From: Flavobacterium sp.
GTDB taxonomy: Bacteria > Bacteroidota > Bacteroidia > Flavobacteriales > Flavobacteriaceae
Assembly (NCBI GenBank): GCA_014379405.1
Contig: JACMLU010000027.1
Location: 145,213 to 209,212 of the forward strand
Direction: 5' to 3'
Length of the DNA stretch: 64,000 nt
How positions within the stretch are numbered: the first letter of the stretch is position 1; every line of letters begins with the position of its first letter. Shown here piece by piece: positions 41,817-51,732 of the stretch. Both the position numbers and the translations under genes were made by a program. Below the pieces are notes generated by a model, which worked only from the letters and a program-made list of their open reading frames with translations, was not told the DNA's origin and did no database searches.

Positions 41817-44800
41817 ATGTTCAAAATATTTATACAAAGACCTGTATTGGCAACCGTTATTTCCATTTTATTGGTCATATTAGGTATACTTGGTCTTACG
41901 AAGTTGCCCTTACAACAGTTTCCTGATATCGCGCCGCCATCGGTTTTGGTAACGGCAGTCTATCCGGGAGCAAACGCTGAAACTGTTTTACGTTCTGTTG
42001 CGCCATCGCTAGAAGAATCGATAAACGGTGTGGAAAATATGACGTATATGAGTTCTACAGCTAGTAACGACGGTACGTTAGCGATTACCGTTTTCTTTAA
42101 ATTAGGAACCGATGCTGATCAGGCTGCGGTTAACGTCCAGAACAGAGTGGCGCAAGCGACAAGTCAGTTGCCTGCAGAGGTTGTCCAGCAAGGTGTGACT
42201 ACTGCAAAACAACAAAATAGTTTCATCATGGCTATTGGAATGTATACCGAAAATGAATCGAAATACGACCAGACTTTTGTTGCCAATTATGCCCAAATTA
42301 ATATTATTCCCGAAATCAAACGTATTCCAGGAGTTGGTTCCGCCAGTATTTTTGGAGGCGTAAAAGATTACTCTATGAGAGTTTGGTTAAATCCAACTCA
42401 AATGTCGACACACAATGTTACGCCAAATGAAGTTATGGCTGCCATTCAAGACAAAAGTTTGGAAGCTGCTCCAGGGAAATTTGGAGAAAGAAGTAAAGAA
42501 GTTTTCGAATATGTAATCAAATACAAAGGAAAACTAACCAAACCAGAAGAATATCAAAATATTGCAATCCGTTCTAACGCCGATGGTTCTATTCTTCGCC
42601 TGAAAGATGTAGCCAGAGTTGAACTTGGTGCTTATTCATACAACAGTTTAACGCGTTTGAATGGTAAAAAAGGAATTGTAATTGGTATTATTCAGCTGGC
42701 TGGTTCCAACTCAAATGACATCCAGATTGCGATTAATAAACTGATGGTAAAAGCATCAAAAGATTTCCCAACAGGTATAAAACACAATAATTTTTATAGT
42801 ACAAAAGTATCTTTAGACCAATCGATAGATCAGGTAAAACACACTTTGCTAGAAGCTTTTATATTAGTATTTATCGTTGTATTTATCTTCCTGCAGGATT
42901 TTAGATCTACTTTGATTCCAGCGATTGCGGTTCCGGTGGCGATTTTGGGTACGTTCTTCTTTATGCAGTTGTTTGGATTTTCGATAAACTTATTGACATT
43001 GTTCGCCTTGATTCTTGCCATTGGTATTGTGGTCGATGATGCGATTGTCGTCGTCGAGGCTGTTCATGCGAAAATGGAACACAAACATTTATCGCCAAAA
43101 GTAGCCACACACGAAGCGATGCACGAAATTACGGGAGCGATTATTTCGATTACTTTGGTAATGGCAGCGGTATTCTTGCCAGTTGGTTTTATGGAAGGTT
43201 CTACGGGAGTTTTCTATCGTCAGTTTGCTTTTACGATGGCAATAGCAATTGTAATTTCAGCAGTTAACGCTCTGACTTTAAGTCCTGCCCTAGCCGCTTT
43301 ATTCTTGAAAGACAATCACGCTGCTGACGCTGATAAACCTTATGAGAAAAAAGGATTTAAAGAGAAATTCTTTACTGGATTCAACAATAGTTTCAACTCT
43401 TTAACCAACCGTTATGTTGGTGGATTGAAATTCTTGATTCGCAACAAATGGGTTAGTTTAGGTGGATTAGCATTAATTACAATTGCAACTATTGTAATGG
43501 TAAAAACGACACCTTCAGGATTTATACCGTCAGAAGACAAAGGGTTTATTGCGATTGCTGTAAACACGCCTTCAGGAACATCTTTAGACGGAACCCAGAA
43601 AATAATGACCGAAGCTGAAAACACTTTAAGAGGATTACCTGCTTCAGAATTTGTGACCGCGATTTCTGGTTTCAACTTGTTAACAAAATCTACAAGTCCT
43701 TCCTCGGCGGTGGTTTTCGTTTTGCTTAAACCAAATGAAAAGCGTGGCGATGTCAAAAATATCGACGAGATAATGAATATAGTTCGTGGGAAGTTAGGAG
43801 CCATTTCTGGCGGTAGTTTCTTCGTATTTAGTTTTCCAACCGTTCCTGGTTTTAGTAATGTAGAAGCCTTGGATATGGTGCTTCAGGACAAAACCGGTGG
43901 TAAACTGGATAAATTCAGTGGAATCTCCAAGAACTTCATCGGAGAATTGATGAAACGACCTGAAATCGCTGTAGCTTTTACCAGTTTCAAAGCCGACTAT
44001 CCACAATTACAACTGGATATTGATGACGCAAAAGCCGATCAATTGGGTGTAAAAGTCAAAGACATTCTGCAAACGATGCAGGCGTATTTTGGTAGTGCAC
44101 AAGCATCGGACTTTAACCGTTTTGGTAAATATTACAGAGTAGTTGTTCAAGCAGATATTGCCGACAGAGCCGATCCTTCATCAATAGATCGAGTTTTCGT
44201 CAAAAACAAAAATGGCGAAATGGTACCCATCAGTACTTTGGTAAAACTAACTCGTATTTATGGTTCTGAAACAGCATCGAGATACAATTTGTTTAACTCG
44301 ATTTCGATCAATGCGATTCCGAAACCTGGATTTAGCTCCGGAGATGCCATTAAAGCAATCGAAGAAGTTGCAGCACAACAATTGCCGACAGGTTATGGCT
44401 ATGAATTCTCGGGACAAACCCGTGAAGAGATTTCTTCAGCAGGCCAATCAGCAACGATTTTCTTTTTGTGTTTGATATTCATTTATTTCTTGCTCGCTGC
44501 GCAATACGAAAGTTACATTTTGCCTTTGGCCGTAATCTTGTCTATCCCAACCGGAATCTTCGGAGTATTTGTAGCTATCGGTTTGACCGGAATAGAAAAT
44601 AATATTTATGTACAAGTTGCCCTTGTTATGTTGATTGGATTACTCGCCAAAAATGCGATTCTGATAGTTGAATTTGCAGTCCAGAAAAGAAAATCTGGTC
44701 AGGCATTAGTCAAAGCCTCCATAGATGCAGCAAAATTGCGTTTACGACCAATTATCATGACATCACTGGCTTTCGTTGTGGGATTAATTCCGATGACGAT

Positions 44801-44978
44801 TGCCACAGGACCATCCGCAATGGGAAACCATTCGATTAGTATTGGTGCTGCTGGAGGAATGATTTCAGGAGTAATTCTTGGATTGTTAATCATCCCCGTT
44901 TTATTCATTGTATTCCAGCATTTACAAGAAAAGATTTCTGGAAAACCAGTAGCCGTAATTCATAACGAAGAAAAATAA
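41817..44978 (+). CDS. RND multidrug efflux pump (AcrB/HAE1 type)
   Basis: A 1053-residue proton-driven pump with 12 membrane helices and two large periplasmic loops. The start MFKIFIQRPVLATVISILLV and the TM4 motif GIVVDDAIVVVEAV, with the Asp pair of the proton relay, identify the HAE1 (drug) class rather than the heavy-metal class. GLLAKNAILIVEF is the second relay block. It is encoded between its adaptor and channel genes. Substrates unknown. Confidence 0.96.
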   Translation: MFKIFIQRPVLATVISILLVILGILGLTKLPLQQFPDIAPPSVLVTAVYPGANAETVLRSVAPSLEESINGVENMTYMSSTASNDGTLAITVFFKLGTDADQAAVNVQNRVAQATSQLPAEVVQQGVTTAKQQNSFIMAIGMYTENESKYDQTFVANYAQINIIPEIKRIPGVGSASIFGGVKDYSMRVWLNPTQMSTHNVTPNEVMAAIQDKSLEAAPGKFGERSKEVFEYVIKYKGKLTKPEEYQNIAIRSNADGSILRLKDVARVELGAYSYNSLTRLNGKKGIVIGIIQLAGSNSNDIQIAINKLMVKASKDFPTGIKHNNFYSTKVSLDQSIDQVKHTLLEAFILVFIVVFIFLQDFRSTLIPAIAVPVAILGTFFFMQLFGFSINLLTLFALILAIGIVVDDAIVVVEAVHAKMEHKHLSPKVATHEAMHEITGAIISITLVMAAVFLPVGFMEGSTGVFYRQFAFTMAIAIVISAVNALTLSPALAALFLKDNHAADADKPYEKKGFKEKFFTGFNNSFNSLTNRYVGGLKFLIRNKWVSLGGLALITIATIVMVKTTPSGFIPSEDKGFIAIAVNTPSGTSLDGTQKIMTEAENTLRGLPASEFVTAISGFNLLTKSTSPSSAVVFVLLKPNEKRGDVKNIDEIMNIVRGKLGAISGGSFFVFSFPTVPGFSNVEALDMVLQDKTGGKLDKFSGISKNFIGELMKRPEIAVAFTSFKADYPQLQLDIDDAKADQLGVKVKDILQTMQAYFGSAQASDFNRFGKYYRVVVQADIADRADPSSIDRVFVKNKNGEMVPISTLVKLTRIYGSETASRYNLFNSISINAIPKPGFSSGDAIKAIEEVAAQQLPTGYGYEFSGQTREEISSAGQSATIFFLCLIFIYFLLAAQYESYILPLAVILSIPTGIFGVFVAIGLTGIENNIYVQVALVMLIGLLAKNAILIVEFAVQKRKSGQALVKASIDAAKLRLRPIIMTSLAFVVGLIPMTIATGPSAMGNHSISIGAAGGMISGVILGLLIIPVLFIVFQHLQEKISGKPVAVIHNEEK

Positions 44979-44980
44979 AA

Positions 44981-45094
44981 ATGGAAAATTATATCGCCAC
45001 AATTCTGATCACAGTTTTTGCTGCCATCGGATTCATATCCTATAAAGTTTCAAAAGATCTTGAAACTAAAAAAAATACCTGTCCAGAAAATTAA
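44981..45094 (+). CDS. Small single-helix membrane protein between pump and channel genes
   Basis: The ATG at 44981, two bases after the pump stop, opens a 37-codon frame: one membrane helix (IATILITVFAAIGFISYKV) followed by a charged tail (KDLETKKNTCPEN). The frame ends 13 bases before the channel gene start. Small accessory proteins such as E. coli AcrZ bind RND pumps, so a similar role is possible but unproven. It may also be a chance frame. Confidence 0.45.
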   Translation: MENYIATILITVFAAIGFISYKVSKDLETKKNTCPEN

Positions 45095-45107
45095 AGAAAA
45101 TATAAAA

Positions 45108-46526
45108 ATGAAAAAATATATAAGCAAAATCGTGATGGTCACTTTTTTGATCACCACAATACTATCCTGTAATGTTTCCAAGGATATTGAAGTTCCAAAA
45201 GATGCCTTTCCTGAGAATTTCAGGAATGCATCAACTTCAAGCGATACAACAAGTATTGGCGATTTGGAATGGAAAAACTTCTTTACCGAAAAAGATATTA
45301 TTCAATTAATCGATAGCGCAGTTACCAGAAATAACGATTTGCAAATTGCAACCAAAAACATCGAAATTGCGCAATACCGATTCACACAATCCAAATGGGG
45401 AAATGTACCTCAAGTAAATTTGTCTGTGAATGCCAGTTCCAGCAATCCTTCAGACAATAGTTTTACAGGAATGAATTTGAATCAGGCTTTAGGTGTTAAA
45501 CATATCGAAGATTATTCTGCCGGAGTTTCACTTTCGTGGGAAGCTGATATTTGGGGTAAAATCAAAAATCAGAAGAAAGAAGCGTATGCAGGATATCTTC
45601 AATCTGGAGAAGTTAAAAAAGCTTTGCAAACGACTATTGTTGCCAATGTTTCTAAAGGCTATTACAACCTTTTGATGCTGGACGCTCAATTGGAAATCGC
45701 CAGACAAAACCTGAAACTGAATGACAGTACAACTTTCATCATCAAATTAAAATACGATGCAGGACAAGTAACTTCGTTGGCCATACAGCAATCGGAAGCG
45801 CAAAAACTAATTGCCGCACAATTAATTCCTTTATTGGAACAAAATATTGCCATTCAGGAAAATGCACTTAGTGTATTGACAGGTTCGTTTCCAAGTGCAA
45901 AAGAGAGAACAATTACGCTAAATTCAATACAGCTTAAAGAGAATTTAACTGCAGGAATTCCCTCTACGTTGGTAAGCAGAAGACCTGATGTAAAAACTGC
46001 TGAATTGGCATTAAAAGTAGCCAATGCCAATGTCGGAATCACAAAAGCTGATTTATACCCAGCTTTAAGAATCACGGCACAAGGCGGATTGAATTCGTTC
46101 GAAACCAGCAATTGGTTCAACATTCCAGCTTCGTTATTTGGTTCTGTCGTTGGAGGTTTAACACAACCATTGTTAAACAACAAAAAGATAAGAACGGAAT
46201 ACAATATTGCTAAAGTAGAAAGAGAAAAAGCAGTAATAAACTTCAGACAATCGGTTCTGGTATCGGTTAGTGAAGTATCGGATGCTTTGGTAAAAATTGA
46301 AAAATTGGAAAAACAACAATTCTTTCTTAAAGAACGCGTAAAAATATTGCAACAAGCGATTACGAATTCGAACTTATTATTCAGAAACGGAATGGCAGAT
46401 TATCTTGAAGTAATTACAGCGCAGGCTAATATATTGCAAAGTGAGTTGGAATTAGCCAACATAAAAAGACAACAACTTTCTGCCAATATCGAATTGTATC
46501 GTGCATTAGGCGGAGGCTGGAGATAA
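45108..46526 (+). CDS. TolC/NodT-family outer-membrane efflux channel
   Basis: The ATG at 45108 starts a lipoprotein signal (MKKYISKIVMVTFLITTILSC). The 472-residue protein has the two OEP repeats, with LVSRRPDVKTAELALKVANA and NAGVG-like (NANVGITKADLYPALR) hallmarks, and ends in GLY-rich ELYRALGGGW. It forms the exit duct of the RND system. An upstream in-frame ATG at 45018 would overlap the small protein gene and has no signal peptide. Confidence 0.94.
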   Translation: MKKYISKIVMVTFLITTILSCNVSKDIEVPKDAFPENFRNASTSSDTTSIGDLEWKNFFTEKDIIQLIDSAVTRNNDLQIATKNIEIAQYRFTQSKWGNVPQVNLSVNASSSNPSDNSFTGMNLNQALGVKHIEDYSAGVSLSWEADIWGKIKNQKKEAYAGYLQSGEVKKALQTTIVANVSKGYYNLLMLDAQLEIARQNLKLNDSTTFIIKLKYDAGQVTSLAIQQSEAQKLIAAQLIPLLEQNIAIQENALSVLTGSFPSAKERTITLNSIQLKENLTAGIPSTLVSRRPDVKTAELALKVANANVGITKADLYPALRITAQGGLNSFETSNWFNIPASLFGSVVGGLTQPLLNNKKIRTEYNIAKVEREKAVINFRQSVLVSVSEVSDALVKIEKLEKQQFFLKERVKILQQAITNSNLLFRNGMADYLEVITAQANILQSELELANIKRQQLSANIELYRALGGGWR

Positions 46527-46825
46527 AATCTCTAATTGATATTATTAATCCGTTGGGTTTAATTCAAGCTTTTATTTTAAACACATAGAATCATTGCTAT
46601 TGTTGAATTTAATTTAGTCGTTTCACTTTGTAATAGTAAATCATAGCTATGTGAACCCAAGAAATGGGCTATCAAACTCATTTTTTCTATGATTCTAGCC
46701 CGCAATGAGCGATGTCGAAGTGTGTTTCAATTTTTTATTTCTATCAATTAGATAATTACAACCAACGGAGCATAATTAATTCTATAATACAAAACATATT
46801 AATCTAATCTAAAATCATAAACAGT

Positions 46826-47932
46826 ATGAGCACGAATAATTTATTTAAGCCCTTCAATTTGAAGTCACTAAATCTTAAAAACAGAATCGTAATGGCGCCT
46901 ATGACGCGTTCCTTTTCTCCAAACGGAATTCCGACAGATGAGGTAGCCGCCTACTATCAGAAAAGAGCAGAAGGCGAAGTAGGTTTAATATTATCCGAAG
47001 GAACCGTTATCGACAGGCCTTCGTCATCCAATGATGGAAATGTTCCACACTTTTATGGTGATAAAGCACTAAAAGGATGGCAAAAAGTAATCAATGAAGT
47101 TCAGGCTGCCGGAGGTCAAATGGGGCCGCAAATCTGGCACATGGGAATTATGGACAATCATCAATCTGGCTGGGTACCACCAGTGCCTTTCGAAGGTCCG
47201 TCGGGATTAAATCGCCCTGGTTTCAGTAATGGAAATACTATGTCTGAAGCAGCTATTGAAGACACCATTCTTGCTTTCGGAAAAGCGGCTGCCGATGCCA
47301 AAAGATTGGGTTTTGACACCATCGAAATTCACGGTGCCCACGGTTACTTAATCGACCAGTTCTTCAGGGCAGAAACCAATTTGCGCACGGATATTTATGG
47401 CGGAAAAACATTGCAGGAACGTAATCGTTTTGCCATTGAAGTAGTGAAAGAAATTAGAAAACAAGTCGGCAACGATTTTGCGGTTATTATGCGTTTCTCC
47501 CAATTCAAACCATCGGATTACAATTATAAATTGGCCAAAAATCCGCAAGAATTAGACGCCTGGCTCACGCCTCTTGTTGATGCCGGTGTCGATATTTTGC
47601 ATTGTTCACAACGTCGTTTCTGGGAACCTGAATTCGAAAAATCGGATTTGAATTTTGCAGGCTGGGCTAAAAAAGTAACTGGAGCTCCCACCATTACCGT
47701 TGGTTCTGTTGGACTTTCAGGTGATTTCTTTGGTGCTTTTGCAGGCGAAAGTTCTCAGCCTACTTCATTGGATGAATTAAACAGACGTTTCGACAGAGGT
47801 GATTTTGATTTGGTTGCCGTTGGAAGACCTTTGTTGTCCGACCCCAACTGGACTGCAAAAATAAAATCCGGAAAAACAAATGAGCTTATAGGATTCAGTA
47901 AAGAAGCCTTGGGCGAATTGGTATTGGAATAA
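46826..47932 (+). CDS. Old Yellow Enzyme-type NADH:flavin oxidoreductase / alkene reductase
   Basis: A 368-residue FMN TIM-barrel enzyme. The start LFKPFNLKSLNLKNRIVMAPMTRSF, the substrate pair in IEIHGAHGYLIDQFF, and the FMN-binding ending DLVAVGRPLLSDPNW are diagnostic. These enzymes reduce activated C=C bonds and nitro groups with NAD(P)H. It lies 300 bases after the efflux operon with its own leader and terminator. It may share a xenobiotic-stress theme with the efflux pump. No obvious operator of the TetR type precedes it. Confidence 0.94.
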   Translation: MSTNNLFKPFNLKSLNLKNRIVMAPMTRSFSPNGIPTDEVAAYYQKRAEGEVGLILSEGTVIDRPSSSNDGNVPHFYGDKALKGWQKVINEVQAAGGQMGPQIWHMGIMDNHQSGWVPPVPFEGPSGLNRPGFSNGNTMSEAAIEDTILAFGKAAADAKRLGFDTIEIHGAHGYLIDQFFRAETNLRTDIYGGKTLQERNRFAIEVVKEIRKQVGNDFAVIMRFSQFKPSDYNYKLAKNPQELDAWLTPLVDAGVDILHCSQRRFWEPEFEKSDLNFAGWAKKVTGAPTITVGSVGLSGDFFGAFAGESSQPTSLDELNRRFDRGDFDLVAVGRPLLSDPNWTAKIKSGKTNELIGFSKEALGELVLE

Positions 47933-47956
47933 AATTTTGACCTAAAATATAGTTAC

Positions 47957-47998
47957 AAAAAACCCTAAACACTTAAAAATGTTTAGGGTTTACTTTTT
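47957..47998 (+). terminator. Rho-independent terminator of the flavin reductase gene
   Basis: AAACCCTAAAC pairs with GTTTAGGGTTT around a 10-base loop, then TACTTTTTTT. Confidence 0.85.
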
Positions 47999-48019
47999 TT
48001 ATCTTTAATGCGGCTTTTT

Positions 48020-48570
48020 AATGAATTACCCGAGGCAGAGCCTCGAGGTATCGTGTTAATCGAAAGATAGTCGTAGTTAATTCTTCTTAAACGATTTGTA
48101 AACTGTCTTTTCATCTCCTTGATTTTGAATGTATTTTTGAATCACATCCTCGTTCCCATACTGGCCAACAGTATTTACATAATATCCACTTGTCCAAAAA
48201 TTACCACCCCACAACTTACTTTTAACTTCTGGATGCAATCGAAAAATCTCTTTTGCAGTAATACTCTTTACTGTCCTGACAATAATTTCAACGGGAATCT
48301 TTACTACACTTTGTATCAAAAAATGCATGTGATTTTCATCCGCGCCTATTTCAACAAAATGAATTTCATACCGTTCAGAAATATTTTTACATACTTCAAC
48401 CAAACTCATTTCAACATCCGAAGACAAAACATTTCTACGATATTTTATCGGGCAAACCAAATGATAAAGCAACAAGCTTTTATTATGCCGTTTGAAAATA
48501 TGTTCACTCTTCAAACAAATATACTAATCTTTTTACGCGTAACCCCGAGGCAGAGTCTCGAGGAATTCTT
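48020..48570 (-). mobile_element. IS200/REP-transposase-type element
   Basis: A Y1 transposase gene (48077-48514) is flanked by two near-identical imperfect palindromes in the same orientation: 48029-48048 and 48543-48563, core CGAGGCAGAGCCTCG. There are no inverted terminal repeats or target duplication. This fits IS200/IS605 elements, whose ends are hairpins bound by TnpA. Exact ends cannot be set without a second copy. Confidence 0.75.
48077..48514 (-). CDS. tnpA: IS200/IS605-family Y1 transposase
   Basis: A 145-residue HUH single-strand transposase. The HUH pair appears as ENHMHFLIQ. The helix with the nucleophile Tyr lies near the end (NEDVIQKYIQNQ), preceded by FWTSGYYVNTVG. Length and motifs are typical and the frame is intact, so the element may still be active. 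No TnpB partner is present. Confidence 0.9.
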   Translation of the reverse strand: MKSEHIFKRHNKSLLLYHLVCPIKYRRNVLSSDVEMSLVEVCKNISERYEIHFVEIGADENHMHFLIQSVVKIPVEIIVRTVKSITAKEIFRLHPEVKSKLWGGNFWTSGYYVNTVGQYGNEDVIQKYIQNQGDEKTVYKSFKKN

Positions 48571-48883
48571 TTGATTAAAATTGACTACCAATTCAATTAA
48601 AATATAAAAATGGTTCATTTAGAAATTATAGAAATAACCTTGGTTTAGCCAATTATTGCCTGACGGACAACCCATTATCTGACAACAACAAAAGCTGAAA
48701 GAGATAGCTATCAATTTCATCCTGACTTGCCATTCACCCTTCTAGTTTTTTTCAGGACAAGCATAAATAATATTTAAAAAAAAAGGAACCTCATAAATGA
48801 AGTTCCTCTTTGTTCTGTAAATCCTATAAGATTCGTGCCCGATTCTTAAAAAAATTCATTTATAAGAACTAAAATTAACAAGC
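48571..48883. other. Intergenic region with a terminator for the minus-strand unit
   Basis: A stem AGGAACCTCAT...ATGAAGTTCCT (48784-48807), followed on the minus strand by nine T, terminates transcription coming from the GH2 remnant. Nothing else is recognisable. Confidence 0.6.
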
Positions 48884-49916
48884 TTATTTTACGGAGTTAA
48901 TTAAAGGATAAGTTACCGTATCCATATTCCATCCTTCCATAATCAATAATGGAGCTTCACCGCCTAAATCAGCCGGATCATATTCAAGTGTTACCGTTTT
49001 CTTTTCAGATGGACGTAAAGAGAAATAATTATCGGAATAGTAGCATGGTTGTAACAATTTCTATGATTTATCTGAATATATCTTTAGACGTGTAAAAAAC
49101 GCCAATTTAGATGTTGGATTTTCCAATGTTAGAGTCACTTTACTTTTACCGTTAATTGTTTTTAAAGTACTCGACAAATTTAATTTCACTTTTCCCATAT
49201 TGTTCATAGCTTTAAACGAACCTTGGGCACCATAATGCGGGTCATTTTTAGCACGCCAATAAATTTCTTTATCAATAACTGTCCCCTTGCTATCACGTAA
49301 AGTCAGATCAATAAAATATACATCGTCAAATTCAGAACTGTCTTTTGAAAGAAGTTTAAAAATTCCACGTTTCGAAAGATCGCTTTTTACTGCAACGTCA
49401 CTTACAGTTTTTGTCCAGATTAAACTCCAATCGAGATTGCGAATTTCTGCTGTAACTGTTAGTCCCTTTTGGTCTTTATAAGTATCATTTACAATGGTTA
49501 TATCATTAAAATAATAATCAAACTGAGCATGTAACGGAGTAGTATTTGCACGTTTAAAATAGAAAAGAGAAGCTGTAGGTTCTAATGTATAATTGTATAA
49601 TTGTATAATTGTATAAACGAGGATCAAGTTTAGGATGAGTATTATTTACAGTCCACAATGCATAACCTGTACTAAACTTTTCTTCATCATTAAATTTGTT
49701 TCTTTTCCAAATTTCAGCTTGTGCTCTGTATTGCATAGCGCTTACAATTTGTGCTTTGAAACAATAGTTTTCGGCTCCCACACGTCCACCAAGATCGGGT
49801 GTAGCAATATCGCCATACTCACCACCACCTTTTATAGCTAATTCTAAAGCTCTATAATTTCCGGTTTGAGCATCGTGGTAATCCAACATTTGGTGACTGT
49901 GATCGGGACGTATTTG
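48884..49916 (-). pseudogene. Broken C-terminal part of a GH2-type glycosidase
   Basis: Reading from 49916 on the minus strand gives HSHQMLDYHDAQTGNYRALE and GYALWTVNNTHPKLDPRLYN. Then, in a second frame, YTLEPTASLFYFKRANTTP and a beta-sandwich, an in-frame TAG at 49061-49063, and SLRPSEKKTVTLEYDPADLG to a stop at 48884. This is the end of a GH2 exo-glycosaminidase or mannosidase-like enzyme. It is broken three ways: the 5' part is missing, an octamer repeat has shifted the frame, and there is a nonsense codon. It lies after the KduD terminator. Confidence 0.75.
49586..49616 (-). repeat. Octanucleotide tandem repeat (TGTATAAT, about 4 units) in the GH2 remnant
   Basis: Three full units TGTATAAT and a partial fourth. 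Removing two units restores the frame from PRLYNYT into LEPTASLFYF, so slippage at this tract caused the frameshift. Confidence 0.8.
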
Positions 49917-49918
49917 AA

Positions 49919-49962
49919 TGACAAGTCCTAAAAAATCAATGCAGATTTTTTAGGACTTGTCA
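49919..49962 (-). terminator. Strong hairpin terminator after kduD
   Basis: TGACAAGTCCTAAAAAATC pairs perfectly with GATTTTTTAGGACTTGTCA around a 6-base loop, 42 bases after the KduD stop. Confidence 0.85.
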
Positions 49963-50003
49963 AAATTATTTATCTGTTTGAACCTTGTTTTGAGGCATAA
50001 TAA

Positions 50004-50792
50004 CTACTCGTTGGATGGTTTTCCAATAGTGGCAAGGATTCCTCCATCTACGTAAAGAATGTGACCATTTACAAAATCACTTGCTTTTGACGACAAGAAG
50101 ATGGCAGCGCCTTGCAAATCTTCAGGTTCTCCCCAACGAGCAGCTGGTGTTCTGCTGATGATAAAATCATTAAATGGATGTCCGTCCACTCTAATTGGAG
50201 CCGTTTGGGTCGTGGCAAAATAACCAGGTCCAATTCCGTTAGTTTGAATGTTGAATTTAGCCCATTCGGTAGCCATATTTTTAGTAAGCATTTTTAATCC
50301 ACCTTTGGCAGCTGCATAAGCACTTACAGAATCTCTACCCAATTCGCTCATCATCGAACAAATATTGATGATTTTTCCACCACCACGTTGAATCATTCCT
50401 TTGGCAACATTTTTAGAAACAATAAAAGGGCTTATCAAATCTACAGTGATTACCGCCGTGAAATCTTCAACAGTCATATCTACAATAGGCGTTCTTTTGA
50501 TTATCCCTGCGTTGTTGATCAAAATATCGATAGGACCAACTTCAGCTTCAATTTTTGCAATACTTGCGATAACAGCTTTTTCGTCGCAAACATTAAATAC
50601 ATATCCATAGGCTTCGAGCCCTACAGCTTTGTATTCAGCTACAGCTTTATCCAAGGCTTCTTGTGAAATATCATTTACTACAATTTTGGCTCCTGCTTGT
50701 CCAAGACCTTTGGCCATTGCCATTCCTAAACCGTGAACTCCTCCTGTTATAAGCGCCGTTTTTCCAGTTAAATCAAATAAGTTAATTGACAT
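50004..50792 (-). CDS. kduD: 2-dehydro-3-deoxy-D-gluconate 5-dehydrogenase (SDR)
   Basis: A 262-residue short-chain dehydrogenase. The cofactor site is TGGVHGLGMAMAKGL, the structural motif NNAGI, and the catalytic Ser/Tyr/Lys set lies in SMMSELGRDSVSAYAAAKGG. The KduD C-terminus ends LYVDGGILATIGKP. It interconverts 2,5-diketo-3-deoxygluconate and 2-keto-3-deoxygluconate in uronate catabolism. It lies 32 bases after kduI, so the two genes are one operon for unsaturated uronates from pectin, alginate or glycosaminoglycan breakdown. Confidence 0.93.
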   Translation of the reverse strand: MSINLFDLTGKTALITGGVHGLGMAMAKGLGQAGAKIVVNDISQEALDKAVAEYKAVGLEAYGYVFNVCDEKAVIASIAKIEAEVGPIDILINNAGIIKRTPIVDMTVEDFTAVITVDLISPFIVSKNVAKGMIQRGGGKIINICSMMSELGRDSVSAYAAAKGGLKMLTKNMATEWAKFNIQTNGIGPGYFATTQTAPIRVDGHPFNDFIISRTPAARWGEPEDLQGAAIFLSSKASDFVNGHILYVDGGILATIGKPSNE

Positions 50793-50824
50793 GATTCTAT
50801 TTTTAAATTTTATTTTATTGTTGT

Positions 50825-51667
50825 TTATCTTAGTTCTGTTATTTTACAAACATCCATATCTGCGTAGTCCAAGTTTTCGCCGGCCATTCCCCAAATAAAG
50901 GTGTAATTGCTGGTTCCAGAACCCGAATGTATTGACCAAGGTGGAGAAATAACCGCTTGGTGGTTGTTCATCCAAATGTGTCTTGTTTCTTGTGGTTCGC
51001 CCATAAAGTGACATACGGCTTGGTTTTCTGGGATGTCCATATAAAAGTAAACTTCCATTCTACGATCGTGAACGTGCGCTGGCATTGTGTTCCAAACGCT
51101 TCCTGGTTTCAATTCTGTCATTCCCATTTGCAATTGACAGGTAGTAACGATTCCGCCAATAATCATTTGGTTAACCGTACGGTGATTGGCTGTTTCCATT
51201 GTACCCAATTGTAGTTTGTTGGCTTCCGCCAAACTTACTTTTTTGGTAGGGTAATCGGTATGCGCTGGAGCTGAATTAATATAAAACTTGGCTGGATTTT
51301 TGGCATCGTCACTTTTGAAAATAACTTCTGCATTTCCACTTCCAATATACAGCGCGTCTTTGAATCCTAATTCATAAGAAGTTCCTTCAACAACAACAGA
51401 TCCATTTCCTCCAACATTGATGATACCCATTTCTCTTCTGTCTAAAAAATTAGGCATTTTTAAAACATCAATAGTTTCAAGTTGAAGTGGCGCAGTTGTT
51501 GGCACTGCCGAACCTGTAATATATCTATCGTAATGAGAGTAGGTAAAAGTGATTTTTCCTTCTTCCATTAGATTGTCAATCAAGAATTCATTTCTTAATT
51601 GTTTTGTGTCATAGTGCTTTACCGCTTGCGGGCTTGAAGCATAACGAGTTGTATAATTGTTGTTCAT
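50825..51667 (-). CDS. kduI: 5-dehydro-4-deoxy-D-glucuronate isomerase
   Basis: A 280-residue cupin isomerase. The zinc site is seen in NTMPAHVHDRRMEVYFYMD and WSIHSGSGTSNYTFIWGMAG; the start TRYASSPQAVKHYDTKQLRN is diagnostic of KduI. It converts 4-deoxy-5-ketouronic acid to 2,5-diketo-3-deoxygluconate, the substrate of KduD encoded next. Together with DUF4861 upstream it marks a polyuronate utilisation locus. Confidence 0.95.
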   Translation of the reverse strand: MNNNYTTRYASSPQAVKHYDTKQLRNEFLIDNLMEEGKITFTYSHYDRYITGSAVPTTAPLQLETIDVLKMPNFLDRREMGIINVGGNGSVVVEGTSYELGFKDALYIGSGNAEVIFKSDDAKNPAKFYINSAPAHTDYPTKKVSLAEANKLQLGTMETANHRTVNQMIIGGIVTTCQLQMGMTELKPGSVWNTMPAHVHDRRMEVYFYMDIPENQAVCHFMGEPQETRHIWMNNHQAVISPPWSIHSGSGTSNYTFIWGMAGENLDYADMDVCKITELR

Positions 51668-51671
51668 TACT

Positions 51672-51732
51672 TAATTAATAATTTATTATTTGTTGTTTAT
51701 TATTTGTTGTTTGTTGTTTATTGTTTATTCAT
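51672..51732. repeat. Low-complexity TTGTTTATTATTTG tract before kduI
   Basis: A degenerate run of TTGTTTATT/TTGTTG units directly upstream of the kduI start. It may tune leader length or be a slippage product. Confidence 0.55.
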
